From JBEVJK01 sp040510195 (lineage in GTDB: Bacteria; Pseudomonadota; Alphaproteobacteria; Rhizobiales; Rhizobiaceae): a stretch of 64,000 bases of DNA. Where the stretch lies: NCBI GenBank assembly GCA_040510195.1, contig JBEVJK010000097.1:3426-67425 (forward strand). Direction: 5' to 3'. Both the position numbers and the translations under genes were made by a program. The number at the start of each line of letters is the position of its first letter. Positions within the stretch are counted from its first letter, which is position 1. The notes beneath the pieces were generated by a model, which did not search any database, was not told where the DNA came from, and worked only from the letters and a program-made list of their open reading frames with translations. Of the stretch, positions 1 to 8,261 are shown piece after piece.

Positions 1-63
1 GAACTGGATCACGTCAAGGTCAGCGCCGACAAGGCTGCCACGGCAAGAAAACCTCTCGCCTGA
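1..63 (+). CDS. Possible 3' end of a gene cut by the window edge
   Basis: Frame 1 is open from base 1 to a TGA at 61-63 and would encode the last 20 residues of a protein (ending ...TARKPLA). Nothing in so short a piece identifies a family. It is listed only because it sits directly upstream of a supported gene on the same strand; it could equally be non-coding. Confidence 0.25.
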   Translation, partial: ELDHVKVSADKAATARKPLA

Positions 64-118
64 TCTGACTTGGCACGGAACTTGGATCGGCTCCCACACA
101 CGTCAGGGGTGATCCAAG

Positions 119-406
119 ATGAAACAATGGCTGATGGCTACCGTGCTGCTGATGGCGCCTCTTCCGGCCGGCGCACAGGATGCGCAGGACAACGTCATGG
201 CCATACCCGTCGCGGCGAGCGACATGGGTGGCCAGATGGACGACGAGGCCGCCGCCGACGCCCTCTGGGAAGCGACCGCCAGCGACGATGAGGAGGATTG
301 CGATCTCTACCTCGAGGATGAATTTCAGGCAGCCGTCGACGGCGCGCTGTTTTACCGGGCCGCCTCGGCTGATGCCGCAACGGACAGTGTCGAGGCTGAG
401 CAGTGA
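119..406 (+). CDS. Small acidic secreted protein of unknown function (95 aa)
   Basis: The protein begins with a short Sec-type signal peptide: a positively charged start (MKQW), a hydrophobic core, and a probable cleavage after PAGA or GAQ near residue 20. The mature part is strongly acidic, rich in Asp, Glu and Ala, with the only cysteine in an EEDCDLY stretch near residue 61. It is probably periplasmic or secreted. A GGGTGAT stretch lies shortly before the ATG and could serve as a ribosome binding site. I do not recognise a family. The gene stands alone, with about 300 bases before the next (convergent) gene. It could also be read as a spurious frame, but signal-peptide architecture plus GC-rich codon use make it likely real. 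Confidence 0.55.
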   Translation: MKQWLMATVLLMAPLPAGAQDAQDNVMAIPVAASDMGGQMDDEAAADALWEATASDDEEDCDLYLEDEFQAAVDGALFYRAASADAATDSVEAEQ

Positions 407-708
407 GAGACCGCCTCAAGACATCGGCCTGGAGCTTCGTTGGCAGGTTGGCATTCGGCCTGCGGGAGCTGGTCGTCCCCAGCTATCGCCCGGAGAGACA
501 CTACATGCGCGGGCCAGGCCCGGCCTGTGCGCGCGGGCACGCAGCGACCGCAAGTCGAACCAGGCCTTCCGAATCGGAGCGCTTGCGGCAGAGAGACGTC
601 TAGGTCCGGGCAGGCGCTCGCAGCAAGCCGCAAAACCTGCGGGCTCGCTGCGACAAGAGCATGCGGCTCACGGGCTGGAGCGCCCGCGAGCCGCAATGCC
701 ATTTCCTG
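407..708. other. Gene-free stretch between two convergent genes
   Basis: Short open frames exist here but none has a convincing start or a recognisable product. The only structure I see is an imperfect GC-rich inverted repeat at 664-695 (outer arms GCGGCTC / GAGCCGC) close to the end of the oxygenase gene. It has no T-run and is a weak terminator candidate. Confidence 0.4.
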
Positions 709-1641
709 TCAGCTCGCCGCGCCGGCGAGCCTAGCGTCGAAACGCAGGACCTTGTCGTCGCTCTCCGTGCCGTCGTCGTAGAGGCGGATGACCTCCTCGG
801 GCAGGAGCTTGCCGTCTGCCGCACAGATGTAGTCGCGCATCGTCGTGCCGGTGCTGCGCGAATCGATGTTGGCGGCGCCGCGACGCTCCACCACGTCGTC
901 ATAGTGGACGGTCCGGAAGTCGATGCTGTAGCGCGCCAGGTCCGTCGTGTTGGGCACCGTCTCGTGCAGCTGGGCCCCAGAGAACAGGATGATGGCACCC
1001 GTCGGCGGCAGGTAACGCAGCGACTGGCCCTCGAGCTCCTGCTGCGGCTTGGGTTGCTCGCGCGTGTCGCTCTTCACGTGCTGGGCTGCGCTCGCGCGGT
1101 TTTTGGTGTTCCACTCGTAGTAGTTGTAGATCTCCGAATTGTTCTTCACAGGCTTGTCGAAATACTCCGGGTAGAACCCCATCGCGTTGTTGGCATCCAC
1201 CTGGTAGATCGGCATCCACCAGTTGATCTGGCACATCGGCGCCGAGTACCAGGTGTCGCGGTGCGGGTGGAAGGCATATGCGATGCCGGACGAGAGGAAG
1301 TGCGAAGGATAGGCCGACCGCATCCGCGGCACGTCGAAATAAAGCTTCTCGAGATCGACGCCCGTCTCCCTCATGATCTGCGGGATCAGCTCCTTGCACG
1401 TCGGATGATGAATGAATGCGGGCTTCATCTTGGAGAGGATGGCCGCCACGTCTTCCGCCGATTCGTGATCGTGGATGGTGCGGGGGTCGCGCCCCTCGAA
1501 GGCGGTGTCCAGCATCTCCCGGGCGAACGCCACCAGCGCCTTGCTGGCCGGCGTCGGGGAGAGGATGATGATGTCTCCCGAATAGAGGCGACGGCGGCGC
1601 TCGTCGTCGCTGAACTCGGGATCGAAATAGACAGCTGCCAT
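709..1641 (-). CDS. 2OG-Fe(II) dioxygenase, phytanoyl-CoA-dioxygenase-like
   Basis: The 310-residue protein has the facial-triad layout of non-heme iron, 2-oxoglutarate-dependent oxygenases: an HxD pair (His127 and Asp129 in FHPHRDTWY), a distal histidine (His226 in GAQLHETVP), and an arginine about 11 residues later (Arg237 in ARYSIDFRTV) suited to binding 2-oxoglutarate. Strands typical of the double-stranded beta-helix surround these, for example GAIILFSGAQLHE. No signal peptide or membrane segment is visible, so it should be cytosolic. The substrate is not predictable: the neighbours (small secreted protein, GNAT, MetC-like lyase) do not form an obvious pathway. It is transcribed alone, divergent from the GNAT gene. 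Family assignment is fairly sure; function is unknown. Confidence 0.75.
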   Translation of the reverse strand: MAAVYFDPEFSDDERRRRLYSGDIIILSPTPASKALVAFAREMLDTAFEGRDPRTIHDHESAEDVAAILSKMKPAFIHHPTCKELIPQIMRETGVDLEKLYFDVPRMRSAYPSHFLSSGIAYAFHPHRDTWYSAPMCQINWWMPIYQVDANNAMGFYPEYFDKPVKNNSEIYNYYEWNTKNRASAAQHVKSDTREQPKPQQELEGQSLRYLPPTGAIILFSGAQLHETVPNTTDLARYSIDFRTVHYDDVVERRGAANIDSRSTGTTMRDYICAADGKLLPEEVIRLYDDGTESDDKVLRFDARLAGAAS

Positions 1642-1862
1642 GGTGCGTCCCTCGACTGGGTGCCGGTGATCCGGCTCGAAAATGCGTGAATGGTCCGACC
1701 GCCCCGAGCTAGGGCGTCGGCAGATGTTACGGGCGTTGCAGCTTGGCTATCGAGCACTTCCTTCGACGTATCGGCGGCTACCCGCTCACCGTTTGGAGGG
1801 CGATGGGGTAAGGTCTCGATCCGCCGTCTCGTTGGGCTGGCGGCCATGGGGCAGGAAAAGCA

Positions 1863-2381
1863 ATGGCCGAGACGATCGCACCCGCGACGAGCGATGTCGA
1901 CTTCGCCGACTTTGCGGCCTTGGTGCGCGACTATGTCGAGTGGAGCCGGCACCGCTATGCCGGCGATGCCTGGTTCATGGACGCCGCCTTCGGCCACCAG
2001 GCGCTCGATGCGGAGCTGGCGGAGGGCTTCCCGGCCTATCGGCCGCCCGGCGGCTGCACGCTCCTGGCAAAGCGGGACCGACGCACGCTGGGCGGCGTCG
2101 CCTACCGGCGCCTGTCGGACGAGGCCTGCGAGATGAAACGGCTGTTCGTCCGCGCCGAAGGGCAGGGACGCGGGCTCGGCCGCCGTCTTTGCCTGGCCCT
2201 GATGGAGGCTGCCCGGATTTCAGGCTACCGCGTGATGCGGCTGGACACCGCCGACCTGTTCGGCGAGGCCATCGCGCTCTACCGGACGGTCGGGTTTCGC
2301 GATTGCCCGCCCTTCCACGCCTATCCGGAGACGATCTCGCCTCGCATCGTGTTCATGGAGCGGCCGCTGTCGGACCCGTGA
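1863..2381 (+). CDS. GNAT-family N-acetyltransferase
   Basis: A 172-residue single-domain protein with the acetyl-CoA pyrophosphate-binding signature of the GNAT fold at residues about 97-110 (VRAEGQGRGLGRRL). It is followed by the usual helix (LCLALMEAARISGYR) and the strand-turn LDTADLFGEAIALYRTVGF that ends many GNATs. It transfers an acetyl group to an amine on an unknown small molecule or protein. No signal peptide. Its 3' end overlaps the convergent metC-like gene by 29 bases. The gene follows an ATG at 1863 just after AGGAAAAGCA, an acceptable ribosome binding site. Substrate cannot be deduced. Confidence 0.85.
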   Translation: MAETIAPATSDVDFADFAALVRDYVEWSRHRYAGDAWFMDAAFGHQALDAELAEGFPAYRPPGGCTLLAKRDRRTLGGVAYRRLSDEACEMKRLFVRAEGQGRGLGRRLCLALMEAARISGYRVMRLDTADLFGEAIALYRTVGFRDCPPFHAYPETISPRIVFMERPLSDP

Positions 2382-3555
2382 CCGAAAGCGATGCCGCCGC
2401 GTCGAGCCCGCGCTTTAGATCCTCGATCAGGTCTTCGGGGTCCTCAAGGCCTATCTGCAGCCGGATGAGCGGGCCCTCGGGCGGCGCCATGGCGATCGTG
2501 CGGTCGGCGAGCCAGGGCGCCACCGCGAGGCTCTCGAAACCGCCCCAGGAATAGCCGAGGCCGAAGATTCGCAGGGCGTCGAGAAAGGCGTGCGCCGCCT
2601 CGTTGCCGCCGCCCGAAAGCACGGCGGAGAAGATGCCGCTGGCCCCCGTGAAGTCGCGCTTCCAGATCGCGTGACCCGGGTGGCTCTCGAGTCCCGGATG
2701 CAGGACGCGCGCTATGCAGGGTTGCGCTTCGAGCCAGCTGGCGATCAGCAGCGCGCTTTTCTGATGCCGTTCGAGCCGCACGCCCATGGTGCGCAGGCCG
2801 CGCAGCACCTGGTAGACGTCGTCGGGGCCAGGCGAAGCGCCGATCGCCAGGTAGGCGTCGCGCAGCCGTTTCCAGCACGCCTCGTTGGCCGAGGCGAGGC
2901 CGAGCAGCACGTCGGAATGGCCTGCCTGGTATTTGGTGGCCGCGCTGATGACGATGTCGGCACCCCGATCCAGCCCGCGGAAGAAGATCGGCGTTGCCCA
3001 GGTGTTGTCCAGCATCAGCACGGCACCGCCGGCATGCGCAGCTGCGGCGATGGCCGGGACGTCCTGCACTTCGTAGGTGACCGACCCCGGGCTTTCGGCG
3101 AACACCACCTTCGTTTGCGGGCGCATCAAGGCGGCGATCGTCCCGCCGGCGAGCGGATCGTAATACTCGACGGCGACGCCCAGCCGCTTCAGCATTGTGT
3201 CGGCGAAGCGGCGCGTCGGTCCGTAGACCGAATCGACCATCAGCAGGTGGTCTCCGGCCGACAGGAAGCCGAGCAGCGGCACCGTGACCGCCGCCAGGCC
3301 GGACGGCACGATGATGGTGCCGGCCGCACCCTCCAGCGCGTCGACGGCGGCCGCCAGCGCATCGGTTGTCGGCGTGCCATGGGTTCCATATGTGTATTTC
3401 TGGTTGCGCGCCGTCATCGTGCCGGCATCCGGGTAGAGCACGGTCGACGCATGGACCACGGGTGGGTTGATGAAGCCGAAATACTCGTGCGGGTCGTTGC
3501 CCAGATGGGCAAGGCGCGTGTTGATGCCGGCAGCGGAATAGTCGTGCTTGGCCAT
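2353..3555 (-). CDS. metC: Cystathionine beta-lyase (PLP-dependent Cys/Met metabolism enzyme)
   Basis: About 400 residues, the usual length of the Cys/Met-metabolism PLP family. The PLP lysine is in SAATKYQAGHSD (about residue 208), the cofactor-contacting Asp is in LMLDNTWATP, and the substrate-side YTYGTHGTPTTDAL and VPSGLAAV segments are typical. The SGLAAVT and TWATP wording fits cystathionine beta-lyase, which makes homocysteine for methionine synthesis; cystathionine gamma-lyase or synthase activity cannot be excluded. I chose the ATG at 3555 (MAKHDYSAAG); a GTG at 3585 would add ten residues but makes a less typical N-terminus. It is divergent from aapJ. Confidence 0.88.
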   Translation of the reverse strand: MAKHDYSAAGINTRLAHLGNDPHEYFGFINPPVVHASTVLYPDAGTMTARNQKYTYGTHGTPTTDALAAAVDALEGAAGTIIVPSGLAAVTVPLLGFLSAGDHLLMVDSVYGPTRRFADTMLKRLGVAVEYYDPLAGGTIAALMRPQTKVVFAESPGSVTYEVQDVPAIAAAAHAGGAVLMLDNTWATPIFFRGLDRGADIVISAATKYQAGHSDVLLGLASANEACWKRLRDAYLAIGASPGPDDVYQVLRGLRTMGVRLERHQKSALLIASWLEAQPCIARVLHPGLESHPGHAIWKRDFTGASGIFSAVLSGGGNEAAHAFLDALRIFGLGYSWGGFESLAVAPWLADRTIAMAPPEGPLIRLQIGLEDPEDLIEDLKRGLDAAASLSVTGPTAAAP

Positions 3556-3585
3556 GGGTTCTCGACCGGTTGCTTTGGCGTCCAC

Positions 3586-3938
3586 GCATAGGGCCGTCGG
3601 CCGACCGCATCAACCCATCGTGGTCGGCGAACCCTTGGACCAGCCGCCGGGCCGCGCGCCGCCGCCGGCGGTCCGCCGGGAGGGACCTCGCGACCGTCAA
3701 AGCCTTCAAATTCCGCCATTCTGCTAAATTAGCGGGCATCCGTCCGGACCGCCGCACAATTGGTCATTCTCCCTTGACCGCAACCCAATAATCGCCTTCG
3801 ATGGGAAACGTGAATGGGAGACGGAACCGACCGTGCCGCTGAGAGCGTGGCGTTCCGAAGATCGGCCGGAACGGGACGTCGGCTTCCGCACACGGGATCA
3901 CTCAGGATGTTCCTGACAACAGAAAAGGGTTTGTGGGT
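3586..3938. promoter_or_regulatory. Divergent metC / aapJ regulatory region with leader hairpins
   Basis: About 350 bases between two divergent genes, with no credible gene. TTGACC at 3774-3779 followed 17 bases later by TTCGAT is a weak promoter candidate for aapJ. Downstream, CGTTCCG (3851-3857) and CGGAACG (3867-3873) form a perfect 7-bp hairpin. The second arm could instead pair with TTCCG at 3884-3888. The two foldings exclude each other, which is at least compatible with leader-based control. Promoter and folding are inferred by eye. Confidence 0.35.
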
Positions 3939-4967
3939 ATGAAAAACATTCTCGCTGGCGTTCTGGGCGTCGCGGCATTTGCGGTCACGGCGTCGGCCGC
4001 TTCCGGTGCCACGCTGGACGACGTCAAGGCAAAGGGCTTCATTCAGTGCGGCGTCAACACTGGCACCGCGGGTTTCTCCGCTCCGAACGACAAGGGCGAA
4101 TATGCCGGTATCGACGCTGATTTCTGTCGTGCGGTCGCCGCGGCCGTCTTCGGCGATGGCACCAAGGTCAAGTTCACGCCGCTGAACGCAAAGGAGCGTT
4201 TCACCGCCTTGCAGTCGGGGGAGGTCGACCTTCTGTCGCGCAACACCACCTGGACGATCAACCGCGACACCGCGCTGGGGCTGAACTTCACCGGCGTCAC
4301 CTATTATGACGGCCAGGGATTCATGATCAATGCCAAGAAGCTGCCGGGCGTCAACTCGGCCTTGCAGCTGTCCGGCGCAGCGATCTGCGTGCAGTCCGGC
4401 ACCACCACCGAGCTCAATCTCGCCGACTACTTCAAGGCGAACAAGATGGAATACAGCCCGGTGGTGTTCGAAAGCCTTGCGGAAACGGAGTCGGCCTATG
4501 ATGCGGGCCGCTGCGACGTATACACCACGGACCAGTCGGGACTTTACGGAACCCGCCTGAAGCTCAGCGCGCCGGACGATCACATCGTCCTGCCGGAGAT
4601 CATCTCGAAGGAGCCGCTGGGCCCGGCCGTCCGCCAGGGCGACGACCAATGGTTCGATATCGTCAAATGGACCTATTACGCGCTGCTCAACGCCGAGGAG
4701 CTGGGCATAACGCAGGCCAATGTCGAGGAGATGAAGAGCTCGGAGAATCCCGAGATCAAGCGTGTCCTCGGCGTCGAGGCCGACACCAAGATCGGCACCG
4801 ACCTCGGCCTCACCAACGAATGGGTCGTCAACATCGTGAAAGCGGTGGGCAATTACGGCGAGATGTTCGAACGCAACGTCGGTCAGGACAGCCCGCTGAA
4901 GATCGCGCGCGGCGTCAACAATCTCTGGACGAAGGGCGGTCTGCAATACGGAATGCCGATCCGCTGA
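3939..4967 (+). CDS. aapJ: General L-amino acid ABC transporter, periplasmic binding protein
   Basis: A 342-residue periplasmic solute-binding protein with a clear Sec signal peptide (MKNILAG..., cleavage near ASAASGA). It carries the hallmark family-3 sequences of AapJ: QCGVNTG, DADFCRAVA, LQSGEVDLLSRNTTWT, YYDGQGFM, and VQSGTTTELN. In rhizobia AapJ captures a wide range of L-amino acids for AapQMP. The start at ATG 3939 removes two residues compared with a GTG at 3933. It is followed by a strong stem-loop and then aapQ, aapM and aapP on the same strand, the standard operon order. No odd features in the protein. Confidence 0.95.
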   Translation: MKNILAGVLGVAAFAVTASAASGATLDDVKAKGFIQCGVNTGTAGFSAPNDKGEYAGIDADFCRAVAAAVFGDGTKVKFTPLNAKERFTALQSGEVDLLSRNTTWTINRDTALGLNFTGVTYYDGQGFMINAKKLPGVNSALQLSGAAICVQSGTTTELNLADYFKANKMEYSPVVFESLAETESAYDAGRCDVYTTDQSGLYGTRLKLSAPDDHIVLPEIISKEPLGPAVRQGDDQWFDIVKWTYYALLNAEELGITQANVEEMKSSENPEIKRVLGVEADTKIGTDLGLTNEWVVNIVKAVGNYGEMFERNVGQDSPLKIARGVNNLWTKGGLQYGMPIR

Positions 4968-4981
4968 TCGGAAATCGACAA

Positions 4982-5009
4982 GCGGGGGGCGGCATCGGCC
5001 GCCCTCCGC
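4982..5009 (+). promoter_or_regulatory. Stem-loop between aapJ and aapQ (attenuator / mRNA stabiliser)
   Basis: A 12-bp stem (one G-U pair) closed by the tetraloop ATCG lies 14 bases after the aapJ stop. It has no T-run, so it is more likely a 3' stability element or partial read-through block than a full terminator. Such hairpins are common after binding-protein genes of ABC operons and help keep the binding protein in excess over the permeases. Confidence 0.7.
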
Positions 5010-5030
5010 AGTCTTAGCAAGGGAGCTCCG

Positions 5031-6221
5031 ATGGCATCGCAAGACATCGCCCAGTCGGGGAGTTCGGGACGCGGTTCGCTCTTCTACGATCCCAAGATTC
5101 GCGGCATATTCTTTCAGGTCCTCGTTTTTGTTTTACTTTTTTTGTTCATTTGGTGGATTGTCGGAAATACGGTCGAAAATCTCAGACGCTCCAACATCGC
5201 TTCCGGTTTCGGCTTTCTGCGGGGCCGTTCGGGCTTCGACATTTCCGATAGCCTGATCGCCTATTCGTCGGATTCGACCTATGGCCGCGCCCTGGTGGTC
5301 GGCCTGTTGAACACGGTGATTGTGGCGATCGCCGGCATCGTCACGGCGACGGTGCTGGGCTTCCTGGTCGGCATCGGCCGGCTCTCGCGCAATTGGCTGG
5401 TGCGCAAGATCTCGATGGTCTACGTCGAGGTCTTTCGCAACATCCCGCCATTGCTGGTCATCTTCTTTTGGTATTTCGGCGTCCTTTCCGTGCTGCCGCT
5501 GCCGCGCGATTCGATCGAGCTGCCCTTCGGCTCCTACCTGAACAGCCGCGGCTTCTATCTGCCGCGACTGGTCTGGGGCGAGGGCGCATGGTTGATCCCG
5601 GTCGCGCTGCTGATCGCCATCGCGATGGCGATCTTCGTGGCGAAGCGTGCCCATCAGCGGCAGATGTCGACCGGCCAGCAGTTCCCCGTCTTCTGGACGA
5701 GCCTGGCCTTGATCGTCGGGCTGCCGCTGCTTGCCTTTGCCGCAAGCGGCTTCCCGCTGACGCTCGATTTTCCGAAAGCGTCGACCTTCAACCTGACCGG
5801 CGGGTTCCAGGTCAAGCCGGAGTTCCTGTCGCTCTATCTGGCGCTGTCCTTCTACACCGCCGCCTTCATCGCCGAGATCGTGCGGGCCGGCATCGTCGGC
5901 GTCAGCAAGGGGCAGACCGAAGCGGCGGCGGCCCTCGGCGTCCGCCCGGGGCCGACATTGAGGCTGGTAGTCATCCCGCAGGCGATGCGCATCGTCATCC
6001 CGCCGCTGACCAGCCAGTACCTGAACCTGACCAAGAATTCCTCCCTGGCCATCGCCATCGGCTATCCGGACCTCGTCGCCATCGGCGGCACCATCCTCAA
6101 TCAGACCGGGCAGGCCATCGAGATCGTTGCCATCTGGATGGTCGTCTATCTCGGGTTGAGCCTGCTCACCTCCGCCTTCATGAACTGGTTCAATGCGCGC
6201 ATGGCGCTGGTCGAGAGGTAG
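5031..6221 (+). CDS. aapQ: General L-amino acid ABC transporter permease AapQ
   Basis: A 396-residue inner-membrane permease. A strong membrane segment near the N-terminus (VLVFVLLFLFIWWIVG) is followed by several more, and by the EAA-type cytoplasmic loop that contacts the ATPase: KGQTEAAAALGVRPGPTLR, then VVIPQAMRIVIPPLTSQYL. These features and the position directly after aapJ identify AapQ, one of two paired permeases. The ATG at 5031 is preceded by AAGGGAGCTCCG, a good ribosome binding site. Six bases separate its stop codon region from aapM, implying translational coupling. Confidence 0.94.
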   Translation: MASQDIAQSGSSGRGSLFYDPKIRGIFFQVLVFVLLFLFIWWIVGNTVENLRRSNIASGFGFLRGRSGFDISDSLIAYSSDSTYGRALVVGLLNTVIVAIAGIVTATVLGFLVGIGRLSRNWLVRKISMVYVEVFRNIPPLLVIFFWYFGVLSVLPLPRDSIELPFGSYLNSRGFYLPRLVWGEGAWLIPVALLIAIAMAIFVAKRAHQRQMSTGQQFPVFWTSLALIVGLPLLAFAASGFPLTLDFPKASTFNLTGGFQVKPEFLSLYLALSFYTAAFIAEIVRAGIVGVSKGQTEAAAALGVRPGPTLRLVVIPQAMRIVIPPLTSQYLNLTKNSSLAIAIGYPDLVAIGGTILNQTGQAIEIVAIWMVVYLGLSLLTSAFMNWFNARMALVER

Positions 6222-6226
6222 GCGCC

Positions 6227-7384
6227 ATGCAGGAGCACGACCTTTCCTTTGTCCGCGCCGAGATGGTGGCCAACCAGGCGCCGCCGCGCGGCGTGACCGG
6301 CTTCGGCCACTGGGTGCGCAAGAACCTTTTCGCGTCGCCCTACGACACGGTTCTCACCCTGCTGGCGCTCGCACTTCTCGTCTATTTCTTGCCGCCGTTG
6401 ATTCGCTGGGCCTTCCTCGACGCACAATGGCATGGCACCGACCGCACCTTCTGCGCCACCGTGGCGCAGGGCGGCATCCAGCCCGATGGCTGGTCGGGCG
6501 CCTGCTGGGCATTCGTGCGCGCCAAGTTCGAAATCTTCATGTTCAACCGCTACCCGGTCGACGAGCGCTGGCGTCCCATCCTCTGTGGCGTCATGTTCGT
6601 GCTCCTCCTGGCGCCGCTGATGATCCCCAAAGTGCCTGGCAAGGCCCTCAACGCCGTGCTCTTCTTCCTGGTCTTTCCTGTCGTTGCCTTCTTCCTGCTG
6701 GTCGGCGGCAGGTTCGGCCTGCCACACGTCGAGACGCCCCTTTGGGGTGGCCTGATGGTGACCCTGGTCATCTCCTTCGTCGGCATCGCGGTATCGCTGC
6801 CGTTCGGCATCCTTCTGGCCCTCGGGCGCCGCTCGAAGCTGCCGATCATCAAGCTCATTTGCGTCATCTTCATCGAGACCATCCGCGGCGTGCCGCTGGT
6901 CACCGTGCTGTTCATGGCAAGCGTGATGCTGCCGCTGTTCCTGCCCCAGGGAATGAGCTTCGACAAGTTTTTGCGTGCGCTGATCGGCGTGGCTCTATTC
7001 GCCTCGGCCTATATGGCCGAAGTGATCCGCGGAGGATTGCAGGCGATTCCCAAAGGCCAGTATGAGGGCGCCGATTCGCTCGGGCTCTCCTACTGGCAGA
7101 AGACCGGGTTGATCGTGCTGCCGCAGGCGCTCAAGCTCGTCATCCCCGGTATCGTCAACACCTTCATCGGCATGTTCAAGGATACGAGCCTCGTCTACAT
7201 CATCGGCATGTTCGACCTGCTTGGGGTCGTCCGCCAGAACTTCTCCGATGCGGCCTGGGCTTCGGCGCAGACGCCCGTGACCGGCCTTGTCTTCGCCGGC
7301 TTCGTCTTCTGGGTGTTCTGTTTCGGCATGTCGCGCTATTCCATGTTCATGGAGCGGAGGCTGGATACGAGTCACCGGCACTAG
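6227..7384 (+). CDS. aapM: General L-amino acid ABC transporter permease AapM
   Basis: A 385-residue polytopic membrane protein and the second permease of the Aap importer. The conserved permease segments are clear: VIFIETIRGVPLVTVLFMAS, then ASAYMAEVIRGGLQAIPKGQ, YEGADSLGLSY, and IVLPQALKLVIPGIVNTF. The start is the ATG at 6227 (MQEHDLSF), five bases after the aapQ stop; the frame is open far upstream inside aapQ, but that part is antisense-like noise in another frame. A large periplasmic loop with cysteines (TFCATVAQGG, GACWAF) lies between the first and later membrane segments, as is usual in AapM. Confidence 0.94.
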   Translation: MQEHDLSFVRAEMVANQAPPRGVTGFGHWVRKNLFASPYDTVLTLLALALLVYFLPPLIRWAFLDAQWHGTDRTFCATVAQGGIQPDGWSGACWAFVRAKFEIFMFNRYPVDERWRPILCGVMFVLLLAPLMIPKVPGKALNAVLFFLVFPVVAFFLLVGGRFGLPHVETPLWGGLMVTLVISFVGIAVSLPFGILLALGRRSKLPIIKLICVIFIETIRGVPLVTVLFMASVMLPLFLPQGMSFDKFLRALIGVALFASAYMAEVIRGGLQAIPKGQYEGADSLGLSYWQKTGLIVLPQALKLVIPGIVNTFIGMFKDTSLVYIIGMFDLLGVVRQNFSDAAWASAQTPVTGLVFAGFVFWVFCFGMSRYSMFMERRLDTSHRH

Positions 7385-7432
7385 CGCCGGCAGGCAATCG
7401 AATGAAATGGACCACGAGAAGGGGAACGGTCG

Positions 7433-8236
7433 ATGGTCACCGAGAATGCAGTCAGCGCCGACGAGATCAAGGTCGACCGCGCCAAGATGCATATCTCCGA
7501 TACCGAAGTGGCGGTCGACATCGTCGGCATGCACAAATGGTATGGGGATTTTCATGTGCTCAAGGACATCAACCTGCGCGTGATGCGCGGCGAGCGCATC
7601 GTCATTTGCGGCCCCTCGGGCTCCGGCAAGTCGACGATGATTCGCTGCATCAACCGCCTGGAAGAGCACCAGAAGGGCAAGATCATCGTCGACGGCAAGG
7701 AACTGACGAACGATCTCAAGAAGATTGACGAAGTTCGTCGCGAAGTCGGGATGGTCTTCCAGCACTTCAACCTGTTTCCGCATCTCACCATTCTGGAGAA
7801 TTGCACGCTGGCGCCAATCTGGGTCCGCAAGACTCCTCGGAAGCAGGCCGAGGAAACGGCGATGCACTTCCTCAAGCGCGTCAAGATTCCCGAGCAGGCA
7901 AACAAATACCCGGGCCAGCTGTCCGGCGGCCAGCAGCAACGCGTCGCCATTGCGCGTTCGCTCTGCATGAACCCGCGGATCATGTTGTTCGACGAGCCTA
8001 CTTCCGCACTCGACCCCGAGATGATCAAGGAGGTGCTGGAGACCATGGTCGGCCTGGCCGAGGAAGGCATGACCATGCTCTGCGTCACCCACGAGATGGG
8101 CTTTGCCCGCAAGGTCGCCAACCGGGTGATCTTCATGGACCAGGGTCAGATCGTCGAGCAGAACACCCCGGCCGAGTTCTTCGATCATCCGAAGCACGAG
8201 CGCACCAAGCTGTTCCTGAGCCAGATCCTGCATTGA
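7433..8236 (+). CDS. aapP: General L-amino acid ABC transporter ATP-binding protein
   Basis: A 267-residue ABC ATPase that powers AapQM. Walker A is at residues 60-68 (GPSGSGKST), the Q-loop in MVFQHFNLFPH, the signature LSGGQQQR at 163-170, Walker B with DEPTSALD at 184-194, and the switch histidine in VTHEMGFA. An N-terminal extension of about 25 residues precedes the domain, as in other AapP and GlnQ relatives. It starts 48 bases after aapM with GAAGGGGAAC as ribosome binding site, completing the operon. The stop is 25 bases from the convergent monooxygenase gene and I see no clear terminator. Confidence 0.95.
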   Translation: MVTENAVSADEIKVDRAKMHISDTEVAVDIVGMHKWYGDFHVLKDINLRVMRGERIVICGPSGSGKSTMIRCINRLEEHQKGKIIVDGKELTNDLKKIDEVRREVGMVFQHFNLFPHLTILENCTLAPIWVRKTPRKQAEETAMHFLKRVKIPEQANKYPGQLSGGQQQRVAIARSLCMNPRIMLFDEPTSALDPEMIKEVLETMVGLAEEGMTMLCVTHEMGFARKVANRVIFMDQGQIVEQNTPAEFFDHPKHERTKLFLSQILH

Positions 8237-8261
8237 AGGGCGGCGGTCAGCCCACGCGAAC

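Noticed and set aside
3786..3932. EcfG-type promoter (GGAAC / CGTT) before aapJ
   Set aside because: A GGAAC is present near 3868, but no CGTT lies 16-17 bases downstream.
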